In this document: piece by piece, positions 8,931-17,653 of the stretch | Position numbering within the stretch: position 1 is the stretch's first letter | Layout of the letters: the number at the start of each line of letters is the position of its first letter | Assembly (NCBI GenBank): GCA_938046095.1 | Contig: CALIXS010000012.1 | Location: 1-43,093, forward strand | Length of the DNA: 43,093 bases | Source of the DNA: an uncultured Clostridia bacterium | Lineage (GTDB): Bacteria; Bacillota; Clostridia; Peptostreptococcales; Anaerovoracaceae | Direction of reading: 5' to 3' | Position numbers and translations under genes: made by a program | Notes under the pieces: model-generated | What the model was told of the DNA's origin: nothing | Seen by the model: the letters and a program-made list of their open reading frames with translations, nothing else | Databases searched by the model: none

Positions 8931-9348
8931 TTAGAACGTTGGTCTCAGCTTAGAGCCAACGTATGTACCTTGAAAAATCGATAGCAAAAAACGCATATAT
9001 GAAAACATGGTTAGGCGATCCACTTTCATCGCTGTAATTGACAACACGATCGAGCTTCTCGTTGTACTTTCTGGCTTTGTACTTATGAACTCAATCCCGA
9101 ATGTTCTTTTTGCAAGGCTGAAGATACGCTCCGGATAATGATCGTTACGTCTGAAGGCGATCGGTTCGAAGCGGCTTGGCCGGAACGCCGCGATTGCTCG
9201 GGAATAGCTTCGCGTAGCGCTCCTCGATCGCATCCCCCGGGATAGATGCAGCCTTCCTGACCCAGCGATTATCCGGATTCAACTGAAGCCTCAAGGGCTG
9301 GTTGAAATTCGAAAATGCGAGCTGTTTGTTAAGATTTTTCTTATACAT
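8931..9348 (-). pseudogene. Transposase remnant (N-terminal piece plus decayed remainder)
   Basis: From ATG at 9348 the minus strand encodes MYKKNLNKQLAFSNFNQPL and further PDNRWVRKAASIP, DAIEERYAKLFPSNRG and PAKPLR, which resembles the N-terminus of IS1182/IS5-type transposases (DUF772 region). The homology breaks near 9150. Another frame at 8980-9080 gives KYNEKLDRVVNYSDESGSPNH, which may be part of the same or another decayed element. No terminal inverted repeats were found. Non-functional. Confidence 0.5.
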
Positions 9349-9560
9349 GATTCTTTCTGTGAAAAAAAATGCACATGTTTTAGTCTTTTTCAGAATAATT
9401 TCTTGCACTTTTATTATACCACAGAAAAGCCTCGATTTCAGCAATTTCAATGGATCGAGTTATATTACGCAGTGCGTGAGCACACACTGTCTAGAGACGT
9501 ACAATACGCCTTAAGCTCTAACATGTATAACGATAGTATTCCTAAGAAAAGGCAGGTACA

Positions 9561-9603
9561 AGAAAATATAAGAGCCGCTCCGATAACGAGGCGGCTCTTA
9601 TAT
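9561..9603 (-). terminator. Terminator of the SDR operon
   Basis: A perfect 13-bp stem (9566-9578 with 9591-9603) lies 23 bp after the SDR stop and is followed on the minus strand by TTTTC. Confidence 0.8.
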
Positions 9604-9625
9604 CTGTGGTGCTCTTAATCTCATA

Positions 9626-10393
9626 TTAACCAAGCGTCATTCCACCATCTACGAGCCAGTTGGATCCGTTGACGTAGGATGCTTCACTGGAACACATGAA
9701 AAATACCACATTTGCAATTTCTTCCGGTTCAGCCGGACGATTCATCGGTCCTAATGTTACATTGTCATATGAATCTTTAATGCCTACATCTTTATAGCTT
9801 TCCAAAATACTCTTCATCATGGCTGTATTGACCCATCCTGGAGAGATAGAATTAATGCGGACACCATTTCCTCCATTTTCATTGGCTGCATTTTTTGTCA
9901 TAAAAATCACTGCAGCTTTGCTGGCTCCGTATGCGATCTCATAGGGATAGCCAAACATGCCGGATACGGAACCAAAATTGATTATCGCACCACTGTGCTG
10001 ATCCTGCATAACAGGAAGCACATTTTTCATCATAAGGAAGGTACCAAACACATTCACACTAAATACCTTCTTTGCATCTTCGAAAGTATAGTCCTCTGTG
10101 CGTGCGCTGGGACCGGAAATGCCTGCGAGATTCACCAGTGCATCAATATGACCAAAACGGTTTAGTATAGTATTGACTGTAGACTTCACGCTTTCTTCAT
10201 CTGCCACATCGGCACCCAAACATATGCAATTTCCTGACGGTATGCCGATAGAATCTGCGGTATGCTGTGCGATCTCCGAGGTCAGATCGACAAGTACAAG
10301 CAATGCGCCCTCCTGCAAAAATTTCGCAGCAATAGCAGTACCCATACGACCGCCTGCGCCGGTGATGACGGCTACCTTATCTGAAAACTTCAT
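9626..10393 (-). CDS. Short-chain dehydrogenase/reductase (classical SDR)
   Basis: A 255-residue NAD(P)-dependent oxidoreductase of the classical SDR family. The cofactor turn is TGAGGRMGTA near the N-terminus (TGxxxGxG), followed by the acidic end of strand 2 (LVLVDL, suggesting NAD rather than NADP), NLAGIS at the NAG position, the catalytic Ser in GSVSG, and YGASK (Tyr-x3-Lys). The C-terminus VNGSNWLVDGG is typical. The start is the ATG at 10393 behind AGAGGAGGG; the frame is open further upstream but lacks a ribosome site. It is the last gene of the leftward VOC-symporter-SDR operon, close behind the symporter, so it probably oxidises or reduces an alcohol/ketone arising from the imported compound. 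The substrate cannot be read from sequence. Confidence 0.88.
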   Translation of the reverse strand: MKFSDKVAVITGAGGRMGTAIAAKFLQEGALLVLVDLTSEIAQHTADSIGIPSGNCICLGADVADEESVKSTVNTILNRFGHIDALVNLAGISGPSARTEDYTFEDAKKVFSVNVFGTFLMMKNVLPVMQDQHSGAIINFGSVSGMFGYPYEIAYGASKAAVIFMTKNAANENGGNGVRINSISPGWVNTAMMKSILESYKDVGIKDSYDNVTLGPMNRPAEPEEIANVVFFMCSSEASYVNGSNWLVDGGMTLG

Positions 10394-10438
10394 AACGAAT
10401 CCCTCCTCTAAATGAAATATGGAACTGACAGAATCCAA

Positions 10439-11941
10439 TCAGGCATTATTTCCCTTTTTAAGCTTATCCTCATAAAATAAAGCGAAATGTGGATCCAATT
10501 TGCCAATCCCGAAGTTTCGCGCTTTATAATCCTTGAGTAATTTAAAATAATCACCAGACAGCATAAGAACTACAAATACGTTGATGAAGGTAGGAATTGC
10601 AGAGGATACATCGACAAGCGTCCAAACAAAGCCTTGATTGTTTGTCTTGACCAGATACGCACACCAGAATAGACCGGGAAGGAAACGGAAGATCAGATAG
10701 AACTTTACGATGATCTTCTCTGCAAGAGTACCGGATCTTTTGAATACGTGCTTCAAAAGAACCATATAATAAGTAAACCAACCACCGGCCGTAGTAACAG
10801 TAAATACGATCATGATTATAGCTAAGAGGATGGCACCGACATTGCCTAAACCCTCAGAAAAAGCGTTAACGGCCAAGGCGCCACCGTTATCACCGCTAAT
10901 CCACTGACCGGAAAGGACCGTGGAAAGGCCGGTGATAGTGCAAACCACCATGGTATCAAAGAATACCTCAAATGAACCCCATAGACCCTGTTCAACGGGA
11001 TGAGAGGTCTTTGCAGTTGAGTGTATCATTGGCGAAGTTCCCCAACCGGCTTCGTTGGAGTAGACTGAACGAGCCAGACCAACGCTGACGATCTTACTGA
11101 CTGCAGCACCTGCGAAGCCACCAAGCGCAGCAGTACCGGTAAAGGCACCACTGAAAATGCTTCCGATAGCGATAGGTAACCTAGTTATGTTGGACAGGAT
11201 CATACCAATACCCATCAGTAAATACAAAATGCTCATAAAAGGAACCAGCTTGCTGAAAATATTGGCCACACCATGAAATCCGCCGGAGGTAATAAGGTAC
11301 TCGATCACGACAATTACGGCACCTACCAGAATAATGCCTTCAATCGCACTGCCGCCGATATGAATATCAGGAATGAAAAATGCTTTAGACACCACTTGTG
11401 CAGTAGTCAGGGTACCTGAGGTAAAAAAGAAAGTGGTAACAATACCGAAGCCGAATAGGATCGCGGGGATCTTCCACAATTTACCCCAGTGATGTGCTTC
11501 CCCAAGTCCCTGCTCCATGTAATAAGTTGGGCCACCGTATGTATCATTGCTGTCGCTGTCTCTCATTCTGTAATAACATCCGAGAGCGACCTCGACTTGC
11601 TTGAGGATCATTCCAAACAGCGCACACAGCCACATCCAGAACAAGGCACCGGGACCTCCTGAAGCTACTGCTGTAGCGACACCGGCGATGTTACCGAAAC
11701 CAACGGTGCCACCTATAGCAATACAGACTGCTTCGAAAGGTGTCAGCATACCCTCTCGTATCTTTTCATCACCGCTACTTTTTTGAAAAACAGTGCCGAT
11801 AGTACGTTTGAAAATCCAACCAAAATAGCGGATTTGGAAAAAACCGGATCTAATTGTTAGAAAAAGGCCGGTACCGAACATAAGAACGATTAGCGGTGTG
11901 CCCCACAGCCAACCATCGAGTTTATTAATAAAATCAACCAT
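10439..11941 (-). CDS. Sodium:amino-acid symporter, AGCS family
   Basis: A 500-residue integral membrane protein with about ten or eleven hydrophobic segments. It has the AGCS (alanine/glycine:cation symporter, AlsT/DagA) hallmarks: the N-terminal WGTPLIVLMFGTGLFLTIR, FGNIAGVATAV with the ion-site region, and YSNEAGWGTSPMIHSTAKT, the family signature. Family members import small neutral amino acids such as alanine or glycine with Na+. The sequence differs from standard AlsT copies in several places (GWGTSPMIHS instead of the commoner GMGSAP), so another amino-acid-like substrate is possible. It lies between the VOC gene (42 bp) and the SDR gene (45 bp) and belongs to the proposed AraC-controlled regulon, which makes it the likely uptake route for the GRE pathway. 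Confidence 0.9.
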   Translation of the reverse strand: MVDFINKLDGWLWGTPLIVLMFGTGLFLTIRSGFFQIRYFGWIFKRTIGTVFQKSSGDEKIREGMLTPFEAVCIAIGGTVGFGNIAGVATAVASGGPGALFWMWLCALFGMILKQVEVALGCYYRMRDSDSNDTYGGPTYYMEQGLGEAHHWGKLWKIPAILFGFGIVTTFFFTSGTLTTAQVVSKAFFIPDIHIGGSAIEGIILVGAVIVVIEYLITSGGFHGVANIFSKLVPFMSILYLLMGIGMILSNITRLPIAIGSIFSGAFTGTAALGGFAGAAVSKIVSVGLARSVYSNEAGWGTSPMIHSTAKTSHPVEQGLWGSFEVFFDTMVVCTITGLSTVLSGQWISGDNGGALAVNAFSEGLGNVGAILLAIIMIVFTVTTAGGWFTYYMVLLKHVFKRSGTLAEKIIVKFYLIFRFLPGLFWCAYLVKTNNQGFVWTLVDVSSAIPTFINVFVVLMLSGDYFKLLKDYKARNFGIGKLDPHFALFYEDKLKKGNNA

Positions 11942-11983
11942 GAAAAGTCCCCTCCATTATCCCGGGTGTTTATTTTTTATCGA

Positions 11984-12367
11984 TTATTGCGCTAGGTTAA
12001 CTTCAAGTACGATCCCCTCAAATGTCACAGCGCGGCACTCAGTTTCACCGGTAGTAGCAGGTTCATACAGGATTCTATAGCCGTCTTCCTTAAACTTGGC
12101 TATGATCGCATCGCGTTTTTCAACACTTTCCACCTTAATATTGATATGTGCCAAACCGGTACGGTTAGGATCCTTAGGCAGATCCACCATCTCGGGTTTG
12201 TTCATGATCTCCAGCTTGGGACCATCCCCGATCTGCATAATATAAGAGTAGTACTTATTTTCTTCTTCATTGTAGGTTGCCACAAGCTTTGCATCAAAAT
12301 AGTCCTCAAAAAACTTCCTGGCGCCGTTCAAGTCCTTAACGAACATGCCAACATTTCCGATAAACAT
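11984..12367 (-). CDS. VOC-fold (glyoxalase/bleomycin-resistance-like) protein
   Basis: A 127-residue single VOC domain built of two beta-alpha-beta-beta-beta repeats: MFIGNVGMFVKDLNGARKFF, a middle metal-site Glu in KLEIMNKPE, then GLAHINIKVESVEKR and the C-terminal VLEVNLAQ. The His usual at the beginning of the fold is Asn here (GNVGMF), while the second His and both Glu are kept, so metal binding may be altered. The start is the ATG at 12367 behind GGAGGGAG; a longer frame from 12421 lacks one. As first gene of the leftward operon with the symporter and SDR it may isomerise or cleave a pathway intermediate, for example as an epimerase or lyase. The function is not assigned. Confidence 0.8.
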   Translation of the reverse strand: MFIGNVGMFVKDLNGARKFFEDYFDAKLVATYNEEENKYYSYIMQIGDGPKLEIMNKPEMVDLPKDPNRTGLAHINIKVESVEKRDAIIAKFKEDGYRILYEPATTGETECRAVTFEGIVLEVNLAQ

Positions 12368-12451
12368 AGATTCTCCCTCCATTTTCAATATTTTTAGAGA
12401 TGGTACTGCGCTACAAAACACAAAAGTTCTGCGTACCTCAAACTTGTAATT

Positions 12452-12480
12452 ATTTTAATATACTGTTTTTACAGACACAA
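12452..12480 (-). promoter_or_regulatory. Promoter of VOC-symporter-SDR operon
   Basis: On the minus strand TTGTGT (12480-12475) and TAAAAT (12457-12452) are 17 bp apart. The AGCAAG element begins 13 bp before the -35 box, the same spacing as at the GRE promoter. Confidence 0.55.
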
Positions 12481-12486
12481 CAAGAA

Positions 12487-12496
12487 GCTTGCTGAA
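12487..12496 (-). promoter_or_regulatory. Proposed AraC-type operator, VOC promoter
   Basis: The minus strand reads TTCAGCAAGC. It shares TTCAGCAAG with the site at 17674-17685. A role as binding site is inferred from conserved placement, not shown. Confidence 0.5.
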
Positions 12497-12591
12497 AAAA
12501 ACGATTAGATTGCTATTCTACGCTATTCTTACAATATGCCATTCAGAGATCTGTCTTAATTTTATTGACTATCAAAAATAGCAAGATAATA

Positions 12592-12600
12592 AGCAAGTCA
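12592..12600 (+). promoter_or_regulatory. Proposed AraC-type operator, CoA-disulfide reductase promoter
   Basis: AGCAAGTCA, identical over nine bases to the site before the GRE promoter (17711-17719). A second AGCAAG lies 12 bp upstream (12580). It begins 14 bp before the -35 box. Confidence 0.5.
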
Positions 12601-12605
12601 TGTCG

Positions 12606-12635
12606 TTGAATCTACGCTAAATGAAATGGTAGAAT
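12606..12635 (+). promoter_or_regulatory. Promoter of CoA-disulfide reductase gene
   Basis: TTGAAT (12606-12611), 18-bp spacer, TAGAAT (12630-12635). An alternative TATAAT at 12663 has no matching -35 and would leave almost no leader before the ribosome site. Confidence 0.5.
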
Positions 12636-12687
12636 AATCGCAAATATCAATTATGATGGAGTTATAATACAAAGGAGAAAACTATTT

Positions 12688-14388
12688 ATGAAATTAGTAG
12701 TGATTGGCGGCGTCGCAGGAGGAGCAAGTGCAGCGGCAAGGGTGCGTCGCTTGGACGAATCGGCGCAAATCGTGATATTTGAGAGAGGACAATATGTGTC
12801 ATTCTCAAATTGCTCGCTTCCTTATTATCTAAGCGGGACAGTGGCGGATCCGGAGGATTTGGTTATGATGATGCCGGAGGATTTTCGCAGCAGATACAAT
12901 ATTGAGGTACATACCCATTGTGAGGTAACGGATATTGATCGCGAAGCTAAATTGGTTACTATTAAAAACATCGTCAGTGACAAAATCTGGCAAGAAGCCT
13001 ATGACAAGCTGGTAATCGCTACCGGTGCATCTCCCATTATGCCAAAGAATATTACCGGTATTGATCTGCCACACGTTTTCTCTGTTCGTAATGTAGACGA
13101 TGTGGTGGCAATCAAATATTGCTTAGACAGTAAAAATGTCGAAAACGTTGCAGTAGTCGGTGGCGGTTTTATTGGTGCAGAGGTCGCGGAAAACCTATGC
13201 AGTGCGGGTAAGAAGGTCTCAGTTGTAGAGGGTATGTCACAAATCATGGCGACCCTTGACTATGATATGGTACAGATATTACATAAAGAGTTGAATGATC
13301 ATGGTGTACGGCTGTACGTAAACACTATGGTTACGGAAATTGAAGCAGGGCAACTCCATATTTACAAAGACGGTGAATCGCTTATAATCCCAGCAGATGC
13401 AGTAATAATGTCTGTAGGTGTAGTGCCCGAGGCGGGATTAGCCTATGCTGCAGGCTTGAGCATAGGTAGCACCGGTGGTATTCGTATTAACCGATATTGC
13501 CAGACGGATGATCCGGATATTTATGCTGTAGGTGATGTGGTAGAGAATTTTCAGCGTCAGACAGGAGCGCCGGGACGGTTGGCATTAGCCGGCATAGCTC
13601 AGAAGCAAGCACGTATCGCCGCCAACCACATATATGCTCTCCCTTCAGAAAATAAAGGTTTTATTAGTTCCTCCTGCATCAAACTGTTTGATTTGAACGT
13701 AGCTGTTACAGGCCTAAATGAGCATGGAGCCAGAGCGTCAGATCTGACATTCGACTCAGTAACTGTCCTGTCTTCTACCCGTGTGAGCTTTATGCCAAAT
13801 GCGGACTATCTTATGCTAAAGCTTCTTTTTGAAATACCTACCGGTAAATTGTTGGGAGCACAGGCAATTGGGCGTGGAGAGGCAGACAAACGTGTTAATG
13901 TTATAGCTGCACTAATCAATATGGATGGCACTGTTTTTGACTTAGAGGAATTTGAACATTGCTATGCTCCCATGTTTTCTACGGCTAAGGATGTTGTTCA
14001 TATGGCAGCACTGACAGCGGACAATGTGCTTTCAGGTTGGTTGAAACAGGTCCATGTGCAAGATGTGCGTAACTTGGTGGAACAGAATGCATATATCATT
14101 GATGTGCGTAACGAGGATGAGTTTGCTGCAGGGCATATCATTAACGCTCACAACATTCCGCTACCGGTTCTTCGCAAACGTCTTCACGAGATCCCTCACA
14201 ACGTGCCTGTGTATCTGCACTGCCGCTCCGGACAGCGCTCCTACTTCGCGTATTGTTGTCTGCGTGGAAACGGATTTGACAATGTGATCAACATGAGCGG
14301 TTCATTTTTGGGCCTTAGTCTATATGAATATTTCAATGATAAAAGTCAGCATCGTGAAAAGGTCGTCACAGAATATAATTTTGAGTAA
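12688..14388 (+). CDS. CoA-disulfide reductase fused to rhodanese domain
   Basis: A 566-residue FAD/NAD(P)H flavoprotein of the CoADR-rhodanese type. The FAD turn GGVAGGASAAARVRR is at the N-terminus, the single redox Cys is Cys42 in SFSNCSLPYY, the NAD site is VVGGGFIGAEVAE, and the second FAD motif is DIYAVGDVVE. Residues from about 460 form a rhodanese domain whose catalytic loop is CRSGQRS with Cys512. Known relatives reduce CoA disulfide, CoA persulfide or polysulfide with NAD(P)H. Both reactive cysteines are present, so both halves should work. It has its own promoter (AAAGGAG ribosome site) divergent from the VOC operon and carries the shared AGCAAG element. This ties thiol or persulfide handling to the GRE locus; a role in oxygen defence as an NADH oxidase is the alternative. 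Confidence 0.9.
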   Translation: MKLVVIGGVAGGASAAARVRRLDESAQIVIFERGQYVSFSNCSLPYYLSGTVADPEDLVMMMPEDFRSRYNIEVHTHCEVTDIDREAKLVTIKNIVSDKIWQEAYDKLVIATGASPIMPKNITGIDLPHVFSVRNVDDVVAIKYCLDSKNVENVAVVGGGFIGAEVAENLCSAGKKVSVVEGMSQIMATLDYDMVQILHKELNDHGVRLYVNTMVTEIEAGQLHIYKDGESLIIPADAVIMSVGVVPEAGLAYAAGLSIGSTGGIRINRYCQTDDPDIYAVGDVVENFQRQTGAPGRLALAGIAQKQARIAANHIYALPSENKGFISSSCIKLFDLNVAVTGLNEHGARASDLTFDSVTVLSSTRVSFMPNADYLMLKLLFEIPTGKLLGAQAIGRGEADKRVNVIAALINMDGTVFDLEEFEHCYAPMFSTAKDVVHMAALTADNVLSGWLKQVHVQDVRNLVEQNAYIIDVRNEDEFAAGHIINAHNIPLPVLRKRLHEIPHNVPVYLHCRSGQRSYFAYCCLRGNGFDNVINMSGSFLGLSLYEYFNDKSQHREKVVTEYNFE

Positions 14389-14881
14389 TCTCTGTTGATG
14401 AAAATCGAGTATTCGAAGGGGCTAACCCCCGTTTTCTCACAGCACTGTACGTACCGTTCAGTATACGGCGCTTTCAATAATTGACATGCACAGACTGATA
14501 CGCAATAGCTATATCATAGAAGCCTGACCGTATCAGTATTTTTTTTGACAAGGCTTGTTTGACCTTAGTAGCGTTGGATGTTCGCCAGTATTCTTCCCAC
14601 TGGGTTGCATAATATGAACTGAACAGAAGTGATATATATATACAAAAAAAGGAGGATACATTTCAAGATAAGCTGTTAAAAGTAGTGCAATCGGAACGGA
14701 AAGAATAAGAAAAAATAGACCGCTTTGTATACGTGTTCCTATATGAATTTCTATGACAATTCAATGATTTTAGACTATAAAAGTTGTTTCAAAAATGATA
14801 TAATAAATCGGTTAATAAAGACTAAATTCGCTTATATATATTGAAATTTGATAAGGCGAAATTATACAGGAGGAATATATT
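14389..14881. other. AT-rich gap with terminator-like hairpins and an orphan ribosome site
   Basis: After the CoADR stop there is a short GGGG/CCCC hairpin (about 14417-14429) followed by CGTTTTC, then the larger hairpin listed separately. At 14650-14656 AAAGGAGGA looks like a strong ribosome site but no start codon follows; instead short frames (QDKLLKVVQSERKE, then EKIDRFVYVFLYEFL) broken by stops suggest a decayed gene. The composition changes from mixed to strongly AT-rich here. Confidence 0.5.
14495..14546 (+). terminator. Probable terminator after CoA-disulfide reductase
   Basis: CTGATACG (14495-14502) pairs with CGTATCAG (14529-14536) across a 26-nt loop and is followed by TATTTTTTTT. 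Confidence 0.5.
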
Positions 14882-15352
14882 ATGGGCTGGTTTGGAAAAA
14901 AGAAACAATGGGATACTCAAAAGTCCGACGCAAACAAAAGCAGATTAAGAGAATTATTTAATGGAGTTATGGAAGATGGAGACTCATACGATATTATTTA
15001 TGGGTATGGCTTGAATATAAAAAACAGTGATTATATTTTAGCTCGTAAAACAACATACACATATACAAGTTTAATTATAGGCTATCGTGAATCTGATATG
15101 AGCATAGCATTACTACAAACAACTCCGGAGCTTGAGGATTGTAGTGAAGCTGAAATTTTCAGAAAAGACAATATTAAAAAGGCAAAAATTGCAACAGGTA
15201 TGTACACGATTTATCATCAAGGTGGATTGATGGCAGGATATACTCAATTCGCAACTTTAGCAGAAAATGATGAAAAATTCCTTGCTTATGTATATCAGCC
15301 TGAAGAATATGATAAGTTTGATACATTCTTTAAGAAATTTTCGGGCAAGTAA
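14882..15352 (+). CDS. Hypothetical protein, 156 residues
   Basis: A soluble-looking protein that I cannot assign. It opens with a short basic stretch (MGWFGKKKQWDTQK), continues with mixed alpha/beta-looking sequence (YDIIYGYGLNIKN, YTYTSLIIGYRESDM, KKAKIATGMYTIYHQGG) and ends with an acidic/aromatic tail (YDKFDTFFKKFSGK). No membrane segment, no cysteine-pair motif and no repeat. The ribosome site CAGGAGG lies well before ATG at 14882. It is followed after 3 bp by a small membrane protein, so the two probably act together. Codons are much more AT-rich than in the flanking enzymes, which suggests horizontal origin; the pair splits the GRE-associated locus. Confidence 0.7.
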   Translation: MGWFGKKKQWDTQKSDANKSRLRELFNGVMEDGDSYDIIYGYGLNIKNSDYILARKTTYTYTSLIIGYRESDMSIALLQTTPELEDCSEAEIFRKDNIKKAKIATGMYTIYHQGGLMAGYTQFATLAENDEKFLAYVYQPEEYDKFDTFFKKFSGK

Positions 15353-15355
15353 GCT

Positions 15356-15547
15356 ATGAATTGGCTAACATACTTTTTAATCTTTTTAGCTATCTGTATT
15401 GTATGGTTTGTTATTGCACGAATTGGGGTAAATGGGATAGATATCATTATCTCTGCTCTCAAGAAAATGTCGGTGCTAAATAAAAATGACAGTACAGAAA
15501 GTTGGCATACTTTGAAAGATATTAGGGATAAGACTAAAAAAGATTAA
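15356..15547 (+). CDS. Small membrane protein, 63 residues
   Basis: A short protein with one N-terminal hydrophobic helix (about residues 4-24, LTYFLIFLAICIVWFVIARI) and a polar, charged tail ending in Lys-rich sequence, which predicts a single-pass membrane protein with the tail inside. No family recognised. ATG at 15356 comes 3 bp after the upstream stop and shares its transcript; the weak upstream GGGCAAG would serve as ribosome site, or reinitiation occurs. AT-rich like its partner. A strong terminator follows. Confidence 0.6.
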   Translation: MNWLTYFLIFLAICIVWFVIARIGVNGIDIIISALKKMSVLNKNDSTESWHTLKDIRDKTKKD

Positions 15548-15582
15548 ATAACAAATACAATTAAATTTATAAGAATTTGAAG

Positions 15583-15613
15583 AACAGTAAATCAAAAGGT
15601 TTGCTGTTTTTTT
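15583..15613 (+). terminator. Terminator of the small two-gene operon
   Basis: A 9-bp stem (15583-15591 with 15600-15608, one G-T pair) is followed by a T run to 15613. Confidence 0.75.
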
Positions 15614-15752
15614 CTTACTCAAATTTCAAAAAATCGTCCATAAATAAAAAAAGGTACTTGACAAAACGCATCATGCTGGGCGGATTCGGAGCTTTCGCCC
15701 TTTAGAAACGTGTGCCGCCAAGTACACCAAATTAAGAAGCGCCTCAATGCTG

Positions 15753-17612
15753 TCAGCGAAGCACTTTTTTTTGGGGCTTTATAGTAATGCAGTGGATCCG
15801 GGCTCCCCTGAGGGAAGCATTCATGCTGCACACAGTACGGACATCTTCGGTATAAACATCTATTTGCGGGTGAGCAGAAAATAACTCCGGATAAAGGTAT
15901 TCCTCAATGACCTCCTTGTGTCCATCCAACGCGGTCGCATAGAAAAAAACATTATTTCGGGCTGTAAGATCTTGACGGATAACAGAATAGAATCCCGAAG
16001 GCAGATCGATTTCGATCTGCATCGTCAGCTCGTCCTTAAAATCATCAATGATTGTCTTGACCTGATCCGCAGATAACTCTTGACAACACATATTCTGGAT
16101 CTTCCTATTGCTGTTGCAGAGAATAAGATACAATGCACCGTCTTGTCCGAGAATAGTGCTGAACTGTCGCCCTCTTTGCAGAAGCTGACCCTTGATATTA
16201 GTTAGGAACTGCACTATATAATACGCGGATTTTCGAATGCCATTGCCTGTGATCAGTCCGGGTTGACCTTCTACTAAACGTTCGGTAGTTTGATCGCGAA
16301 GCCATAACTCCATCGTGTCCTCATCTGAAATGCCGTAACGATGCAACAGGTATATCGCATACGCGATGCTGTCATACGAAGCACGAGGTAGCAACGTTGC
16401 CGATATATAGCCACCATCACATACTGAAAAATTTGCCGCTTTCAGTAGTTTTATAAGCTGACGAACAGTACCGGGATTCTCCGTGGCGGTATGATATAAT
16501 ACTACCCGAGTCGGATGTAGTTCGTGCAGCACGTCTAAGAGGTGGAAGCCAAGAGCCGTATGATCTTCCGCTGTAATGCGAATCGACAGACTCTTGTTAA
16601 ATGAACACAAGGGCTTAGCTTTTGTATGGACAACGGCATCAAGATTAAGATGAGTTATAATCGCCTCATTCTTAATAACAAAATTATAGGTGGCATAAGT
16701 TCGCTTGATTATTTTTGAAGCGTCACCAGGGGATAATGGTGTAAACAAGGCGGGGTTCAGATCACTTTTGATCAAGGGACCATACTTCTTACGATGCTCC
16801 TGTGGGTCATTGTGAAACCATCGACAGAAATACTTCTCATAATAAGCGGTAGTGGAAAACCCTACATCGCGTGCGATCTGGCTAATCTTTGCATTGCTAT
16901 CCAGTAATTCAATTTCGGACCACTCAACTCTTGCAAAGCATAAAAAATTCCTAAAACACATGCCTGTGAAGTCTTTGATCATGTGAGATATATAAAATGT
17001 ACTTAAGTGTTCCATTTCGCTGATATCAGCCAAAGTCAGATTATCAGCATAACGCTGATAAATATACTGACAAATACGACTGACGCGCTCTACTTCCACA
17101 GGATTTCCGTGCTCAAAGCTTGTAGGCAGATCTCGATCAAATACAAATAAATTAAAATATTGATTTAGGTGTTTTAGAACATCAACCATAAGGTAGATAC
17201 ATTCGTTTTTATAATTGATCTCTCGGGAGATATATTTTGTTAGGAATTGTAATAACAATTCTTTCAGCCGCTCGTATTTTTTATCATCGTTTTTCTTGCT
17301 GTAGGTACGGTAGCAAGATTTACTAAGGTTAGGGAAAAATTGTGAAAAAAAACGGTTACTGATTTGGATTAAAGCTACTACATTTTCCTCGGTGCCCTCC
17401 GTAAAAATGCCATGGACTTCATGACCGGAATTCGTAAAAATGTCTCCCTCGCGCAGTTGATACACGCAACAGCCGTTTTTTAGACGTACAGATCCTTTAA
17501 GTACGTATACAAATTCAATGTCCACATGATAATGGATAGGATCCTGCTCGATGTGGCATATTGTAATATTCATAGGAAAATCGTCATCATATGGGATCTT
17601 TTCTAACAACAT
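15753..17612 (-). CDS. AraC-family regulator with cupin N-domain and long C-terminal domain
   Basis: A 619-residue transcription factor. Residues 1-100 form a cupin-like sensing domain (HVDIEFVYVLKGSVRL, EGDIFTNSGHEVHG). About residues 175-285 contain two helix-turn-helix motifs typical of AraC (NLTLADISEMEHLSTFYISHMIKD and KISQIARDVGFSTTAYYEKYF-RWF). The remaining 330 residues resemble the GH39-like extension found on some AraC regulators; I see no clear catalytic pair, so it is more likely a second ligand-binding module. The final residues differ from what I expect of that module and the end may be shortened. It is divergent from the GRE gene and its promoter overlaps one AGCAAG element, a layout typical of an activator that also controls itself. 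It likely senses the pathway substrate. Confidence 0.85.
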   Translation of the reverse strand: MLLEKIPYDDDFPMNITICHIEQDPIHYHVDIEFVYVLKGSVRLKNGCCVYQLREGDIFTNSGHEVHGIFTEGTEENVVALIQISNRFFSQFFPNLSKSCYRTYSKKNDDKKYERLKELLLQFLTKYISREINYKNECIYLMVDVLKHLNQYFNLFVFDRDLPTSFEHGNPVEVERVSRICQYIYQRYADNLTLADISEMEHLSTFYISHMIKDFTGMCFRNFLCFARVEWSEIELLDSNAKISQIARDVGFSTTAYYEKYFCRWFHNDPQEHRKKYGPLIKSDLNPALFTPLSPGDASKIIKRTYATYNFVIKNEAIITHLNLDAVVHTKAKPLCSFNKSLSIRITAEDHTALGFHLLDVLHELHPTRVVLYHTATENPGTVRQLIKLLKAANFSVCDGGYISATLLPRASYDSIAYAIYLLHRYGISDEDTMELWLRDQTTERLVEGQPGLITGNGIRKSAYYIVQFLTNIKGQLLQRGRQFSTILGQDGALYLILCNSNRKIQNMCCQELSADQVKTIIDDFKDELTMQIEIDLPSGFYSVIRQDLTARNNVFFYATALDGHKEVIEEYLYPELFSAHPQIDVYTEDVRTVCSMNASLRGARIHCITIKPQKKVLR

Positions 17613-17653
17613 TTTGGATACCTCACTGGGTGCAATACTAAAATCACTTCTGT

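Larger units (their letters stand above)
8558..9560. other. Gene-poor kilobase of decayed sequence
   Basis: No intact gene is seen. It holds a broken minus-strand ORF (8662-8843), two pieces of decayed IS-type sequence (8931-9348), and otherwise short, stop-rich frames. It separates the hydrolase gene from the GRE-associated locus and looks like an old insertion graveyard. Confidence 0.6.
12368..12687. other. Divergent regulatory region between VOC operon and CoA-disulfide reductase
   Basis: These 320 bp hold two opposed promoters, each preceded by an AGCAAG element, plus AT-rich sequence with short repeats (GAATAGC twice around 12510-12530 on the minus strand, AGCAAG at 12580 and 12592). 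No ORF of note. Confidence 0.6.

Noticed and set aside
12663..12668. TATAAT at 12663 as the CoADR -10 box
   Set aside because: No acceptable -35 at 16-18 bp; TTGAAT-18-TAGAAT upstream also keeps the operator spacing.
15616..15752. Possible gene fragment after the araC gene
   Set aside because: Short frames such as IEALLNLVYLAAHVSKG look protein-like but are stop-bound, lack a start and match nothing I recognise.
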